Source: Aquibacillus kalidii (GTDB lineage: Bacteria; Bacillota; Bacilli; Bacillales; Amphibacillaceae). From it: a stretch of DNA of 64,000 bases. The first letter of the stretch is position 1; each line of letters starts with the position of its first letter. The stretch covers positions 1 to 64,000 of the forward strand of contig NZ_JACLZI010000062.1 of assembly GCF_014280935.1 (NCBI RefSeq), in the 5' to 3' direction. Below are positions 17,723-27,421 of this stretch, one piece after another. The translations under genes and the position numbers were made by a program. The notes beneath the pieces were generated by a model. That model worked only from the letters and a program-made list of their open reading frames with translations. It did no database searches and was not told the origin of the DNA.

Positions 17723-17910
17723 CTATCCCATAAATGCTGTCAACAAGAAAAACAAAGAGACTGACCACAGAAAAACAATAAAGCTGACGAGTGTTTTACA
17801 AGTCCATATTGGTGATGGGTATCGTCTCCTTTAATTGCCTTAATCAGTTGTAAAACAAATAAATAACCAAATATTAAAAATAATAAGACGAAGAATAAAA
17901 GCAATTCCAT
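17723..17910 (-). pseudogene. Small two-helix membrane protein, frameshifted in an A-run
   Basis: AAAGGGG precedes ATG at 17910. The frame encodes a hydrophobic helix (MELLLFFVLLFLIFGYLFVL), a polar loop and then hits TGA at 17742-17740. Adding one A to GTAAAACACTC restores a second helix (KTLVSFIVFLWSVSLFFLL) that ends in TAG at 17725-17723. The join is so natural that the gene is very probably a full one with a single-base loss. Confidence 0.55.
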
Positions 17911-17959
17911 TAACACCCCTTTCTAAACTCAACTGTTCTTTATGTAATTGATTTTTCCC

Positions 17960-18190
17960 TTCTTCTAGATAAGTACCCGTTAATTTAAGATCAACACTTC
18001 ACAACCTCATAAATATCTTACTAAAATCATACCAGAAGATCGCTATAATTTGGTCATTTTTTCCACAAAACAGAAATTGTTTGCTGCACAGTAAGAGTCA
18101 AATACGACAAAACGACCACCCCAAAAAGTGATCGTCTTAAATCAATTGAATTGAGTAAACAGTATCGTTGTACTGTCCAGTAATTGTAAA
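17960..18190. repeat. Composite dispersed repeat, copy 1
   Basis: Starts with GATAAGTACCCGTTAATTTAA, continues AACACTTCACAACCTCATAA, ATCATACCAGAAGATCGC, CTGCACAGTAAGAG, ATACGACAAAACGACCACC and GTATCGTTGTACTGT. Matching blocks occur in the same order at 28660-28865 and 59370-59575. The GACCACCCC...GTGATCGTC part forms a hairpin. Confidence 0.7.
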
Positions 18191-18288
18191 CTTTCAAAAC
18201 ATTAATTATGTTAAGAGATTATGTTTCCGCATAACACATGGCACGAGACTTCATTTGGTATGTCTACGTTTGACCATATCGAGAAGTC

Positions 18289-21200
18289 TTAATTGGTAGC
18301 TTTCTTATTACTCTCAGTATATCTACACTTAGGAAACCCTTTACATCCATAAAAAACTCCATACTCACTTTTTCGCTCTATTAGCGGTTTTCCGCATTTC
18401 GGGCAGACCTTTGATATGTTTCCCGATAGAATCGCTACCTCGCGCTTCTTTTCCTGTGTTTTAGTTTCCATTTTTTTGACTTCAGCAGTTTGAATTACAG
18501 GTTCCAGAACTGACTCTGTATTTTCAAAACATGATAGCATTGTCATCAAATTATCCGATGATATCTCATTATTAACTGTATCGCGTGCAACTTTCACAGG
18601 CTTACAACTCCATACTTCCTTGTCTCCTATAATATATAGACGGTATTTAGCTCTTGTGGCCGCTACATTCACAATATTTTTATTTACCCAGTTTGCCGCC
18701 TTTACAGATGATTTATCGCAACCAAGTAAGAATATAACCTCATCTGTTCCTTGTCCTTGGAATGTATGAACAGTTCCGATGTTTTTATCTTTTAACCATT
18801 TGCTTACACGCGGTTCACGTCTATAGAAATCAGATTTGCGCAGTGCATCAATCATTCCCTTCTTCACGGATGTGAATGGTGTAATAATAAACATTTTTGG
18901 TATATCACTACTGTCTTTCTTGAATTTTTCTTCGAGAAGCTTTAGAACAATCTGACCTTGTGAAGGTACATAATGGTTCTTATTGCCGGACTGTTCCTCA
19001 CCTTTAACATTTATCCAATATGACTTATCCAAGATAAAGGTCTTCACAGCAGTTTCCTTTGGTGGCGCTGTCTGCTGTTTCATAGTGTCATCATAAGAAA
19101 GGTGATTTGATATGCTATACATCGGATCTATACAACGTCTATGTACAGTCAGCGGACATCCAACCCACTCCTTTTCTTCATCTTCTCCGAGAAAAGTGCC
19201 ATAGCTATTAATATTATCAGCAAAGCCTTGTACAGATATTTTTTTGTCCTTATATGGTGTAAGTAAATCAGAGGTAAGAAGATTTTTAATCATGTCTGTT
19301 TCTTCCGTTACAACTGGCTCAATTTGCTTAGGATCCCCAACAATTATAGCTCTTCTGCATCGCATCAAAGCTCCAACCGCCATCTGAGGTTGTGCCTGCC
19401 CTGCTTCATCCACAATAAGCGTTCCAAGTGTACCCGGACGCTTTATATCACGTAAGAAGGTCTGTGCAGACGCAAATGTAGTTGATATAACCGGGGTAAT
19501 GAGAAATACATTCTGAATCAATGCTGGGAAGGCATCTATTCTGTCTTTCTCACCCATACGTTCATCACAATCATCATACATATCCCATGCGATCAAAAGA
19601 TTGATAACATTTTGCCTAAATGATTTAGAAGAAATTACAAATTCCTTATGAAGTTTACAAGCATACAAGAACAGCTTTTCACGTTCCCTGTTGTAATGCT
19701 CTGTAAACCAAGGATTTGTAACCTGTGCCAACGTTGATGCCCTTTCATCAAGCGATACATATCCATCCATAAAAGATGAATTAATAGGAGTAAGCTTCTC
19801 TGCACCTTCGCTATGTCTGTTTAAAAGATTATGATAGCTAGCAATTTTTGAAAGGCCGTCTTTTTGCTTTTTCAAAACTTCAATCTCAATCTTTTTCTCT
19901 GATATCAAATTGTCTCGTGTAGAATCTTTCTTCAATCTTCCGAATAGTCCCCTAGGTCTTGATTCCTCAAGTTTCATTACATATGCATAATTTTCTTTTA
20001 TTTTTTTATCAAGCTCATCCTCAGAAATATTCTCATTAGTCAATGGCAAAAACTTTGCATAGTCACACAGGATTTCCAACTCTTTCTCAAGTTCTTTCAC
20101 AATCTTAAGCTGTCTAAGAAAGCATTCTCTTTGCTCTACATATTTCTTTCGATGTTTTTCACGCACATTGTTAAGCTTATAATCCTTAATAAACTTTTTA
20201 AGCACAGATACACAGTACTTGTTTATATTAGCACGTTTTCCAAACGGAGCTGATACAAGACCCCAGCAGTCATTTCTATTTAGGAGTTTATTAGCATAGC
20301 GCGTGAAATAAATATCACGCACTTCTTTTATTTCACCAGATATCTTTATTTGCTCAATATCTTCTGATTTTTCGACGTCAAACAAATTATGAACTTCATT
20401 CAATCCTGACGCCACCGATACATCATCATCTTTTGAAGGTTCAAGACTCTTGAGAATGTCATCACTTTTAGGAAGGTCTGCAGTGATATTTTCAACAGCC
20501 GAATTATTACATGATGCCACTAACATTCCATATTGATTGATTTTATCATTCTTCAGCTTAAAATAAGATGGTGCATACTGAAAATATCCCTTACTACCCA
20601 ACGGTCCCTGTGTAAATGAACACCTCTCATAAGCATCATCCGGATCTGAATGTGCTGCTTCCGCTAAGAGCTCAGCTCTTTTTACTATATTACTAGATAC
20701 GATTTCTTTGAGAAGTGTTGTCTTTCCGGTGCCAGGAGGACCATTAACAGAAAATACTTCCGTGTGTGCTTTTTCATCTATCGCAAGATTTACTGCCACC
20801 TGTTGCATAAGAGCAGGCATGAATTTAGCAGGCCACTTTCCTAGTGGAGCATTTTTGATATTAAGGGTATTGTGAAAGAAATTCATCATCTTCTGACGGT
20901 CTTCCTTTGGAGAAATAGATATACAATTTACTGGAGTAATTCCTGCAGTTTTATTATGTGCAGACAAAATATAATTTATCACTTTACGCTCATAATCTGA
21001 ACCTTCTCCAAATTTACCTGATTTGATTTCATCTATGAGCAAAACGATATCATCCAAAAAAAAGCTTTTTCCTAAACTTGCATAATCTTCTGGATTTTCG
21101 TCTTTATCCTTTGCCTCATTATTCTTGTATCTGTCATAGATAAAGAGTCCACTATAATCAGAAGGAAGTTCCGGTGCTATTGTCTTCACATATGAATTAT

Positions 21201-21792
21201 GAATATCTGAAAACACAGAAGGCAATACAGCAAATAACTCCTCTGCTTCCTGAAGCCAACTATCATACTTTTTGGTCTCATCCTCATAATCAATCGAGTT
21301 CAAAGAAAATCCATTGACTTTTTTATTCCATACAGAAATAGCCCACAAAAGTGGAGATAGCTGGAAGGAACTCTTCTGATAAATGCCTTCCGTATCAGTT
21401 TTAAATGAGAACCATGCAATCTCGCTTTTTTTCGGATAGGCTATGTCTGGCTGTTCATCATGATTCTTCACAAAATTAGCAAGATAATCAACCATGTCAT
21501 TTCTTTTAATTCTACCAAAAAGGAATGACAAATCTGCCCCCTCGCCAGGAAATCGAGAAAATTTCTCCTTATCGTTCTTTAATTTATCAGAAAGATCAAT
21601 CGAAGGCTCGTTTAGACTGGTAAATATTGAAATCTTGCCCAAACTACTATCAATCAGTTCACCTCTTGTAATCTTTTTTACTACTTTCTTATTGTCTTCA
21701 CTCTCTTGTGGAATATCTACTTGATTTAAAAGTTCTATCGTCTTCCAATAATCAAGTATTTCAAGTACTTTCTTCTTCTCTATGTTTGTCAT
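18289..21792 (-). CDS. Large SF1 (Upf1/Dna2-like) helicase with C-terminal topoisomerase-type zinc ribbon
   Basis: 1167 residues. A roughly 340-residue N-terminal region of unknown fold is followed by an SF1 helicase core: Walker A NGPPGTGKTTLL (350-361), a helical insertion with coiled-coil character (about 540-640), Walker B LIVDEAGQAQPQ with VGDPKQIEPV (about 790-820), TVHTFQGQGTDEVIF (about 1003-1017) and NVAATRAKYRLYIIGD. The last 40 residues form a CPKCG...YGCKGFPKC zinc ribbon like those of topoisomerase I tails. ATP-dependent DNA or RNA unwinding is expected. Single gene, surrounded by broken genes, so likely acquired. Anti-phage defence is possible but unproven. Confidence 0.85.
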   Translation of the reverse strand: MTNIEKKKVLEILDYWKTIELLNQVDIPQESEDNKKVVKKITRGELIDSSLGKISIFTSLNEPSIDLSDKLKNDKEKFSRFPGEGADLSFLFGRIKRNDMVDYLANFVKNHDEQPDIAYPKKSEIAWFSFKTDTEGIYQKSSFQLSPLLWAISVWNKKVNGFSLNSIDYEDETKKYDSWLQEAEELFAVLPSVFSDIHNSYVKTIAPELPSDYSGLFIYDRYKNNEAKDKDENPEDYASLGKSFFLDDIVLLIDEIKSGKFGEGSDYERKVINYILSAHNKTAGITPVNCISISPKEDRQKMMNFFHNTLNIKNAPLGKWPAKFMPALMQQVAVNLAIDEKAHTEVFSVNGPPGTGKTTLLKEIVSSNIVKRAELLAEAAHSDPDDAYERCSFTQGPLGSKGYFQYAPSYFKLKNDKINQYGMLVASCNNSAVENITADLPKSDDILKSLEPSKDDDVSVASGLNEVHNLFDVEKSEDIEQIKISGEIKEVRDIYFTRYANKLLNRNDCWGLVSAPFGKRANINKYCVSVLKKFIKDYKLNNVREKHRKKYVEQRECFLRQLKIVKELEKELEILCDYAKFLPLTNENISEDELDKKIKENYAYVMKLEESRPRGLFGRLKKDSTRDNLISEKKIEIEVLKKQKDGLSKIASYHNLLNRHSEGAEKLTPINSSFMDGYVSLDERASTLAQVTNPWFTEHYNREREKLFLYACKLHKEFVISSKSFRQNVINLLIAWDMYDDCDERMGEKDRIDAFPALIQNVFLITPVISTTFASAQTFLRDIKRPGTLGTLIVDEAGQAQPQMAVGALMRCRRAIIVGDPKQIEPVVTEETDMIKNLLTSDLLTPYKDKKISVQGFADNINSYGTFLGEDEEKEWVGCPLTVHRRCIDPMYSISNHLSYDDTMKQQTAPPKETAVKTFILDKSYWINVKGEEQSGNKNHYVPSQGQIVLKLLEEKFKKDSSDIPKMFIITPFTSVKKGMIDALRKSDFYRREPRVSKWLKDKNIGTVHTFQGQGTDEVIFLLGCDKSSVKAANWVNKNIVNVAATRAKYRLYIIGDKEVWSCKPVKVARDTVNNEISSDNLMTMLSCFENTESVLEPVIQTAEVKKMETKTQEKKREVAILSGNISKVCPKCGKPLIERKSEYGVFYGCKGFPKCRYTESNKKATN

Positions 21793-21863
21793 TTCTACTC
21801 TCCTAAACTGAAAAAATCACTACTATTACTTACTGTTATGACATTTTTCTTCTGATAATATCT

Positions 21864-22118
21864 TCATAAGGTGATGAATTTACTTAATTCTGAGGAGGTA
21901 TTTTTTATAACCACTTCGAACAACTTCCACCCTATTCCTTTCCTGTGATATTTTCCATGTACAAAGAATAATACGATAGTGCTGCCCTCGCTTTTTGTTG
22001 CTATGACGCCAATAAGATCTCCATTTTCATATGCTCCATTTATTTCAAGTCCATTTATTGTGCCCTCATTGTTAATAGGCTCTGCTAAATTTGAAAATTG
22101 ATAATAGAATAAGAAATA
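21864..22118 (-). pseudogene. GNAT acetyltransferase fragment
   Basis: An open frame without a start encodes NGDLIGVIATKSEGSTIVLF and FVHGKYHRKGIGWKLFEVVI, the beta4 strand and acetyl-CoA loop (HRKGIG) of a GNAT protein, ending TGA at 21864. The N-terminal third is missing, replaced by the terminator of the neighbouring remnant. Confidence 0.6.
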
Positions 22119-22140
22119 AGGAAACTCGATTGGGTTTCCT
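22118..22140 (-). terminator. Hairpin after the PASTA-like remnant
   Basis: AGGAAACCC-AATC-GAGTTTCCT on the minus strand, followed by TATTTCTTATTC. Confidence 0.5.
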
Positions 22141-22160
22141 CAATTTTAATTTTCTATGGT

Positions 22161-22690
22161 TCACACTGAAACTGTATGTGCATCTTCATCTATCAGATAA
22201 CAAATGTCATAATCCTGAAATCTAACTCTATGTGCTTTTTCATATATGCTTCTTTCAGTGCTAGGCTTTTCAGTATCGGTTTTTTCAGTATTATTTTCAC
22301 CATTTGATTTGGTATCGCTTTTCTTTTCTTCTGGAAACGTATTATAAGTAATAGCTACTTCTACGTCATTAGGATACCAATCATCTGGTGAATAATCTTT
22401 ATCTCCATCAACCGAAACAGATTTAACTTCGCCATCTCCTGTTACCCAACCAGTAATCAAATCATCAAGTTTTTTTGTTTTAATATTCTTGAAACCACTA
22501 TCCTAAAATTCTTTTACAACATCTTTGTAATCTTTACCTTTTGTGTACTTGAACCTGATGGTGTCTGTGCTTCACCCTTGTGACTTTTCGATTCACCACC
22601 ATCAGAAAAAGCTAAGTTAATAAAAACAATTAAAGCAATAAAATACCAACAATTCCTAAAATACGAAACTACGTTACTATTGATTATCTA
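22161..22690 (-). pseudogene. Decayed membrane protein with PASTA-like C-terminal domain
   Basis: The last 99 codons are open and read ITGWVTGDGEVKSVSVDGD, YSPDDWYPNDVEVAITYNTF, then a Ser/Thr/Glu linker. Upstream, stops and shifts interrupt what was once a hydrophobic helix (ILGIVGILLL), a polar linker (GESKSHKGEAQTPSGSS) and KDYKDVVKEF-stop-DSGFKNIKTKK. The pattern fits Firmicutes proteins with an N-terminal helix and one PASTA-like repeat. Several lesions, so clearly dead. Confidence 0.6.
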
Positions 22691-23185
22691 AATAATCTTT
22701 TCTGCATGATGCCTGAAAAATTCTAATTTCACTGTTTTTTCCTCTATTTCCATTATATCAAATCAATCAGATTCTCTCTTCAAAATCCTGCTATTGTATC
22801 TAAACAGGAAAAATCCATTGACTTTAATGTGAAATTCTACATTTCCCTAAGATTAAAGGGGGTATTTGTAAAAAAGTAAACTATTTAACATTGTTTCAGA
22901 AAGTTATCTAAAAATGAAAAGCTTTACTGCACAGTAAGAGTCTACTATGTAAGAAAGAGTTAACCTGCCCCATATGGGAGAGCTTATCATATTGATTACA
23001 TTTTTTGTTTTCTTATAAATCATACTCAGTCGTAAACACTCTTTCGTTCATTGATGTACTTTTTGTCATTTGGTTGTAAGTGCTATGTTAGAGGTGATAA
23101 ATTTCAATGGCTGTAATCAGTTAACATGACAAAGAACAATCTGTTCGAAGTTGAAACGAAAAAGGGAGATGTGTCGTCTACTTAA
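22691..23185. other. Gene-free stretch
   Basis: AT-rich; contains a short piece of the composite repeat (ACTGCACAGTAAGAGTCTAC near 22927). No credible ORF. Confidence 0.5.
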
Positions 23186-23200
23186 GTGGAGGTGATAGTT

Positions 23201-23599
23201 TTGAAGAAAGCCGTTCTGTTTATTCTTTCCTCATGTCTCTTATTAGCTTTATTGGCATGTTCTAGCGAGAATAAACAAGTAAGTAATAACGATGAACAAA
23301 ACGTAGTTCGTAACGAGTTGATCACAGAGGACGAAAACGAACGTGATGTAAGAGAAGTGGTTTATAATCAATTATCATCAGAACAAAAAGAATGGATTGA
23401 TGGTAATTGGAAGGATGGAAAGGTCTCTAAAATTACCTTGACCAAAAATATGATCACTCAACTTGATGAGAAGTCATACGAAGGAAAAGAAGTCTATATA
23501 ATCGATTTCCCTACTAAAAGTAAATCAATCCCAAATAACATGATTGTCTATGCAGATGTAAATACTTTTGACTACATCGGAAATGGTCTTGTGGATTAA
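23201..23599 (+). CDS. Small lipoprotein
   Basis: 132 residues from TTG 23201; GGAGGTGA at 23188-23195 fits this start and not the in-frame GTG at 23186. Signal peptide MKKAVLFILSSCLLLALLAC ends in lipobox LLAC. The mature part is polar (SENKQVSNNDEQN linker) with a domain carrying VVYNQLSSEQKEWIDGNW and DVNTFDYIGNGLVD, as in several uncharacterised Bacillus lipoproteins. Role unknown. Confidence 0.75.
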   Translation: MKKAVLFILSSCLLLALLACSSENKQVSNNDEQNVVRNELITEDENERDVREVVYNQLSSEQKEWIDGNWKDGKVSKITLTKNMITQLDEKSYEGKEVYIIDFPTKSKSIPNNMIVYADVNTFDYIGNGLVD

Positions 23600-23710
23600 A
23601 ATACTTAATAAAATTCATACAAGTAAAAACAATAATATTCCCCATTGAGGCCTTGCATTAAAAATAGCACCCTCTTATTCATTTACTGTTCCAACTAAAA
23701 TTGAACACAA

Positions 23711-23857
23711 TTATTGAAACATACCGAACAGCCAAACAAACAGGTACGTTGGAATTGCCACGATAATCCCTCCTGCAAGTAAATAACTAATAGACTTTAT
23801 GATGAATATAATAACATCATAGATTGCCCCTGCTAAGTCATCAACAAATCTCAACAC
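23711..23857 (-). CDS. Small membrane peptide, 48 residues
   Basis: GTGGGAGG followed by GTG (23857) or TTG (23854) opens a frame LRFVDDLAGAIYDVIIFIIK then SISYLLAGGIIVAIPTYLF and VWLFGMFQ, stop at 23711. Two hydrophobic stretches; good ribosome-binding site; too short for most gene finders. Might also be a small toxin-like peptide. Confidence 0.5.
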   Translation of the reverse strand: MLRFVDDLAGAIYDVIIFIIKSISYLLAGGIIVAIPTYLFVWLFGMFQ

Positions 23858-24034
23858 TACTAAAACCTCCCACAACTACTACTATCTATTTTAACATTAT
23901 TTTCCTATTAAATTAATTACACAGATCAATTTAAAAATGTAAACTCCCTTCATTGAAGAGCTTTAAATGTGCAATCCTCTTACCGAAGCAAAATCATTTT
24001 CACCGCACAAATACACATTTCTAGTAAGTAATAA

Positions 24035-24493
24035 TCAACAATTTTGTTTCGATAATTCCCAAACAATCATTGTTTCTATATATCCCACTTTTTTCATACC
24101 AAGTTTTTCTAAGACACGAATTGAACCATAATTGTCTTGCATTGTATCAGCTATAACCTTTTTTACTTTAGATGTATTCAAAGCCCATTGAAATAATGCT
24201 CCAACAGCTTCCGTAGCATAACCATTATTCCAATATTCTTTAAGAAAACCATAACCAATTTCCACTACTCCGCTTTTATCTGGCTTCCCTTTAAAGCCTA
24301 TATCACCAATTACTATATCGTCTAATTTACGAACAACCAACCAACTCCCCCAGTTTTGCAAAGAAGGGTCTTTATTTAACTGCTCCAAATAGGTTGAAAT
24401 TTCAGGTCCATTATCGTAGTTTTGATTCCTAGCAAATTGAACTGTATCTACTGTACAAGGTATAACTTTTAATCTATTAGTTTCAAGTTCCAT
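24035..24493 (-). CDS. GNAT N-acetyltransferase, RimJ/RimL type
   Basis: 152 residues. 'METNRL' style start (MELETNRLKVIPCT), beta4 VVEIGYGFLKEYW, acetyl-CoA loop EYWNNGYATEAVGALFQWAL, and YGSIRVLEKLGMKKVGY near the C-terminus are standard for this GNAT subfamily. Substrate unknown. ATG start at 24493; no operon partner. Confidence 0.85.
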   Translation of the reverse strand: MELETNRLKVIPCTVDTVQFARNQNYDNGPEISTYLEQLNKDPSLQNWGSWLVVRKLDDIVIGDIGFKGKPDKSGVVEIGYGFLKEYWNNGYATEAVGALFQWALNTSKVKKVIADTMQDNYGSIRVLEKLGMKKVGYIETMIVWELSKQNC

Positions 24494-24742
24494 TAATGTG
24501 TCTCCCTTTTATTGAAAAATCACTCCTGTGAATGGAGATGATTCACAAAACATAGAACGATCCCCTTTTTTCGTCTAAGTGTAATTGATCATTATTTTCA
24601 GAGTAGTTAAATTAACATTTCTTATTCACTGACCTACGATTTTACTCAATAAGGGCAGTATCTATTGTTCCAGATACGCTCCCTATAGTTGATCAACAAC
24701 TTCTCCGTCATATTTACTATATTGGTTCTGAATTCGTTTAAT

Positions 24743-25231
24743 CTAAGCCTTTTTTGAAAATTTGAGAAATATAAACTGAAGGAACAAGTAGAACAATATA
24801 AAGTTTCCTAAGATTCCTCCCATACTAACATCCCAACGTGTAAATCTTCCAGAGAAGATATTTTGTATAAGAAACTTGGCGCCACTTTCATTATATAAAG
24901 TTAAAAATTTAAACGGAAAACCATAGGAATAGGCATATATTGTTGCGTGAAAATGTTCGGGAGTCGAGTCTGGAATTAACAATGACAATAGAACTATAAA
25001 AATAACAGAAAGCCAAAAAATTGATTTATTGAAATAATCCTTTCCCCAGCCCTTCTTTCTATATAAAAAAAACATTATAATAAATGTACCAATCGCTGCA
25101 GTCCATCCATAATAAGCTTCAGCAATATTACCGATAATTGGATATAAAATAATGTAACTAATTAAGCTTAAAGCTACTTCAAGCACAATAAATATAAAAA
25201 CAAACCGAAATGATTCTAATATAACTTTCAC
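24743..25231 (-). CDS. Polytopic membrane protein (paralogue of 25418 gene)
   Basis: 162 residues, four or five hydrophobic helices. GTG start at 25231 with AAAAGGGGAAG. The N-terminal third (KVILESFRFVFIFIVLE, YYGWTAAIGTFIIMFFLYRK) parallels the next upstream gene (RVLLELVRIILIFLFLG, RYGWTAYLGIYVFLFICYRN). The shared 'YGWTA' segment marks a small family I cannot name. Confidence 0.65.
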   Translation of the reverse strand: MKVILESFRFVFIFIVLEVALSLISYIILYPIIGNIAEAYYGWTAAIGTFIIMFFLYRKKGWGKDYFNKSIFWLSVIFIVLLSLLIPDSTPEHFHATIYAYSYGFPFKFLTLYNESGAKFLIQNIFSGRFTRWDVSMGGILGNFILFYLFLQFIFLKFSKKA

Positions 25232-25417
25232 TTTTTTCTTCCCCTTTTAAAAGATTAGATTAAAAAAGCTATATCCATCTCAACGTATTTGCCTCTCCAC
25301 CACTATAGGAGCTACCACATTCGACAGTCACTTGTTAAGCTAAATAGTTAAAAACCAACCTACACTTCTGGCCGTAAGTTCCACATTGCGGTAACAGCTT
25401 GTGCACTAGAGCAACGG

Positions 25418-25720
25418 TCACTTTAATATACCACTTAAAAATGGCGGAGAAATAATTAAGACTACGGAACAAATTATTAGTATTTTAGAAACTTTAGGTG
25501 AGAGTTTTTTCCTACCTTTACCTTTATACCAACCAGAAAACTGCCATCTATTTCTGTAGCAAATGAAAAGGAATACATAAATCCCAAGATAGGCAGTCCA
25601 CCCATACCGTTCCATGTTTATACCGAAATCAGAATATAATGTTCCAACCAGATAACCTAAAATACTGCCAAGAAATAAAAATATCAAAATAATTCGAACC
25701 AACTCTAATAATACCCGCAA
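25418..25720 (-). CDS. Small membrane protein (paralogue of 24743 gene)
   Basis: 100 residues, three hydrophobic helices, 'YGWTAYLGIYVFLFICYRNRW' near residues 39-59 cut short here only by its neighbours. TTG start at 25720 with AGGAGGGCT. Related to the 24743 product but lacking its C-terminal half. Confidence 0.6.
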   Translation of the reverse strand: MRVLLELVRIILIFLFLGSILGYLVGTLYSDFGINMERYGWTAYLGIYVFLFICYRNRWQFSGWYKGKGRKKLSPKVSKILIICSVVLIISPPFLSGILK

Positions 25721-25998
25721 ATCAGAGCCCTCCTACCTAAAATAGTTCTACTCATCCAATTTTAACATAATTATCCATTTATTGATTGAGTTATTTGAAT
25801 AATCTTCTTCAACATAACTCCCTCTCCTCGTTACTTTAGGTTAAGTATTTCACAAGTTCAATCATAGGGATTATGTCAAGAGGGTTTATTATACTAATAC
25901 CTGCATGTCTGCAAAATTTATTATTACGCTATAATAAGTTAATTGTTTGTGGTATTTAAATAAGGAGGGAGGGGAATAGAGCGACAAAGAGTTTAGCA

Positions 25999-26156
25999 AT
26001 GCATTTTATATTTTTTATAGTTTTTTTTATTATTTTACTTGTGAATAATTTTGATTTTAATCATCTTAATAAGACTTTTTGCTTGTTTTATTTCTTATTT
26101 GGATTGTTATAACAGTTACCCTATTTTTAAAGAATATAAATCGAGAAAGTAATTAG
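25999..26156 (+). pseudogene. Small membrane protein, frameshifted in a T-run
   Basis: ATG 25999 opens MHFIFFIVFFIILLVNN then DFNHLNKTF, and ends at TAA 26110-26112. One extra T in AAGACTTTTTGC would join it to LLVLFLIWIVITVTLFLKNI and NRESN-stop at 26156, giving a plausible two-helix protein. No clear ribosome-binding site close to the ATG, although GGAGGGAGGGG lies about 30 bp upstream. Confidence 0.35.
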
Positions 26157-26224
26157 TTTGAAATTTTTACAATTCCACTTCATCAGTACGAAAAATGGTT
26201 GTAGTACCCCCTGTTCCTAAGCAA

Positions 26225-26255
26225 GGGTAAGCAGGGGGACGGTTCTCTTGCTTCC
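26225..26255. repeat. GGGGACGGTTC-family repeat
   Basis: AGCAGGGGGACGGTTCTCTT followed by GCTTCC; partial stem AAGCA(A/G)/TTGCTT. Member of the eight-copy family. Confidence 0.75.
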
Positions 26256-26305
26256 AGTAACTAAAAAAATTATGAATGAATACCATCGGAGAAAAACTAC
26301 CTAAC

Positions 26306-26509
26306 TTATATCGTAAGCTTATTCCCTAGTTCTTTTCGGCACGCTAGATATAGTGCTATTAACCAACCAATTAAAGTCCAACCGAAAAATACATTTATAG
26401 CTATAATAGAAACCCTATTCCCTTTTTTTCTTTGAATTGCTACAATAGTTGGAATGAAGTGGATTAACCCAAGTAATAGTAACGGAAGTATTCCTAATAC
26501 TGCCTCCAT
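26306..26509 (-). CDS. Superinfection-immunity (T4 Imm)-like small membrane protein
   Basis: 67 residues with two helices. LIHFIPTIVAIQRKKGNRVS and INVFFGWTLIGWLIALYLA match the conserved pattern of the superinfection-immunity protein family (HFIPT...R...N...GWTxIGWxxAL), known from phage T4 Imm, which blocks DNA entry of a second phage. Bacterial homologues are common and mostly uncharacterised. ATG 26509 has GGGGGTGA upstream. Confidence 0.75.
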   Translation of the reverse strand: MEAVLGILPLLLLGLIHFIPTIVAIQRKKGNRVSIIAINVFFGWTLIGWLIALYLACRKELGNKLTI

Positions 26510-26831
26510 AATGTTTCACCCCCTCAATTTTCAATCCTAATTTTCTTGAAGCTTCTTTACCATGACAATTACTATAGCTTTCTAAAGTCGAGTCAAGTAT
26601 ACTTCATGAAAGGGAAATTCTGTTTATTACTCTACACTACTATAACTTCAATTGCCTATCACCATTACAAAAACACTAATACTATTTTAGCGAATAACTA
26701 ATCTTCCTGGAATATTACCTTTTTCCTATTTTATCCAGTCAGTTCATATAGCAACTGCCATTTAGTGAGAAAATAGCATAGGAATTCCTTTACTTTTCTT
26801 TTAGTGTAAAGCGTTTAATAAAATTGTGTGC

Positions 26832-27027
26832 TTATCCTGTTGGAGCACCCATTTGGGACATTAATAAGACAAAAACGAAAAATGCTCCACTCCCAAATGA
26901 GATGATTATTGCTAAAGTCGCAATGGAATTTTTTTCTATTTTTTTAGAAATAGCTATAAAACCAAGGATCAAAGAGAGAACAATGGACAATGAAACAAGA
27001 AAAAAACCGAAGTCAGGATGGATTCTC
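26832..27027 (-). repeat. 195-bp duplicated gene fragment (copy A)
   Basis: Nearly identical (about three differences) to 28334-28528, the 3' two-thirds of the small membrane-protein gene at 28332. Here the frame runs on into unrelated sequence upstream (TGTCTGCAAAATTTATTATT, itself repeated at about 25911) and has no ribosome-binding site, so copy A is a gene fragment, not a second gene. Confidence 0.75.
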
Positions 27028-27105
27028 ATGTCTGCAAAATTTATTATTATACTATAATTAGTAGATGACGAAGAGAGGAATTTTATAAAGTTCGCCAAAT
27101 TTAAA

Positions 27106-27191
27106 ATGAAGCCTCGATTCCAATGGGGAGCAATAGTGATGAGTTACTCGTAATGTCTGGTATTCCTTGGGGCGCTTTTAAACATTGGTAA
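27106..27191 (+). pseudogene. Short frameshifted gene remnant
   Basis: ATG 27106 reads MKPRFQWGAIVMS and then shifts; adding one T to ATGAGTTACTC gives SLLVMSGIPWGAFKHW-stop at 27191. The shape (basic start, one helix) resembles the start of DUF3139-like secreted proteins, but this is a weak guess. Confidence 0.3.
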
Positions 27192-27421
27192 ATTTAGTTT
27201 TTGAACGATTTCTGGCTCTATTACCATCGCTCCCCACCAGTATCCTTATAAAACTTTAATTGCTCTCCACTAAAAGTAATAGGACAAACAAAATTTAGAA
27301 GGTAATTTTTGAAAATTACTCTCCATTTTTCATCCCCTATTTAACATGTCTTCTTAAATACTGCCCTTAATGCAATAATGTCTACGTTTCTTGTTCCAGA
27401 TAAGCACCAGTAAGTGAAATA

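Noticed and set aside
26832-27098. Copy A of the small membrane-protein gene as a functional gene
   Set aside because: No ribosome-binding site and the N-terminal codons come from unrelated sequence.
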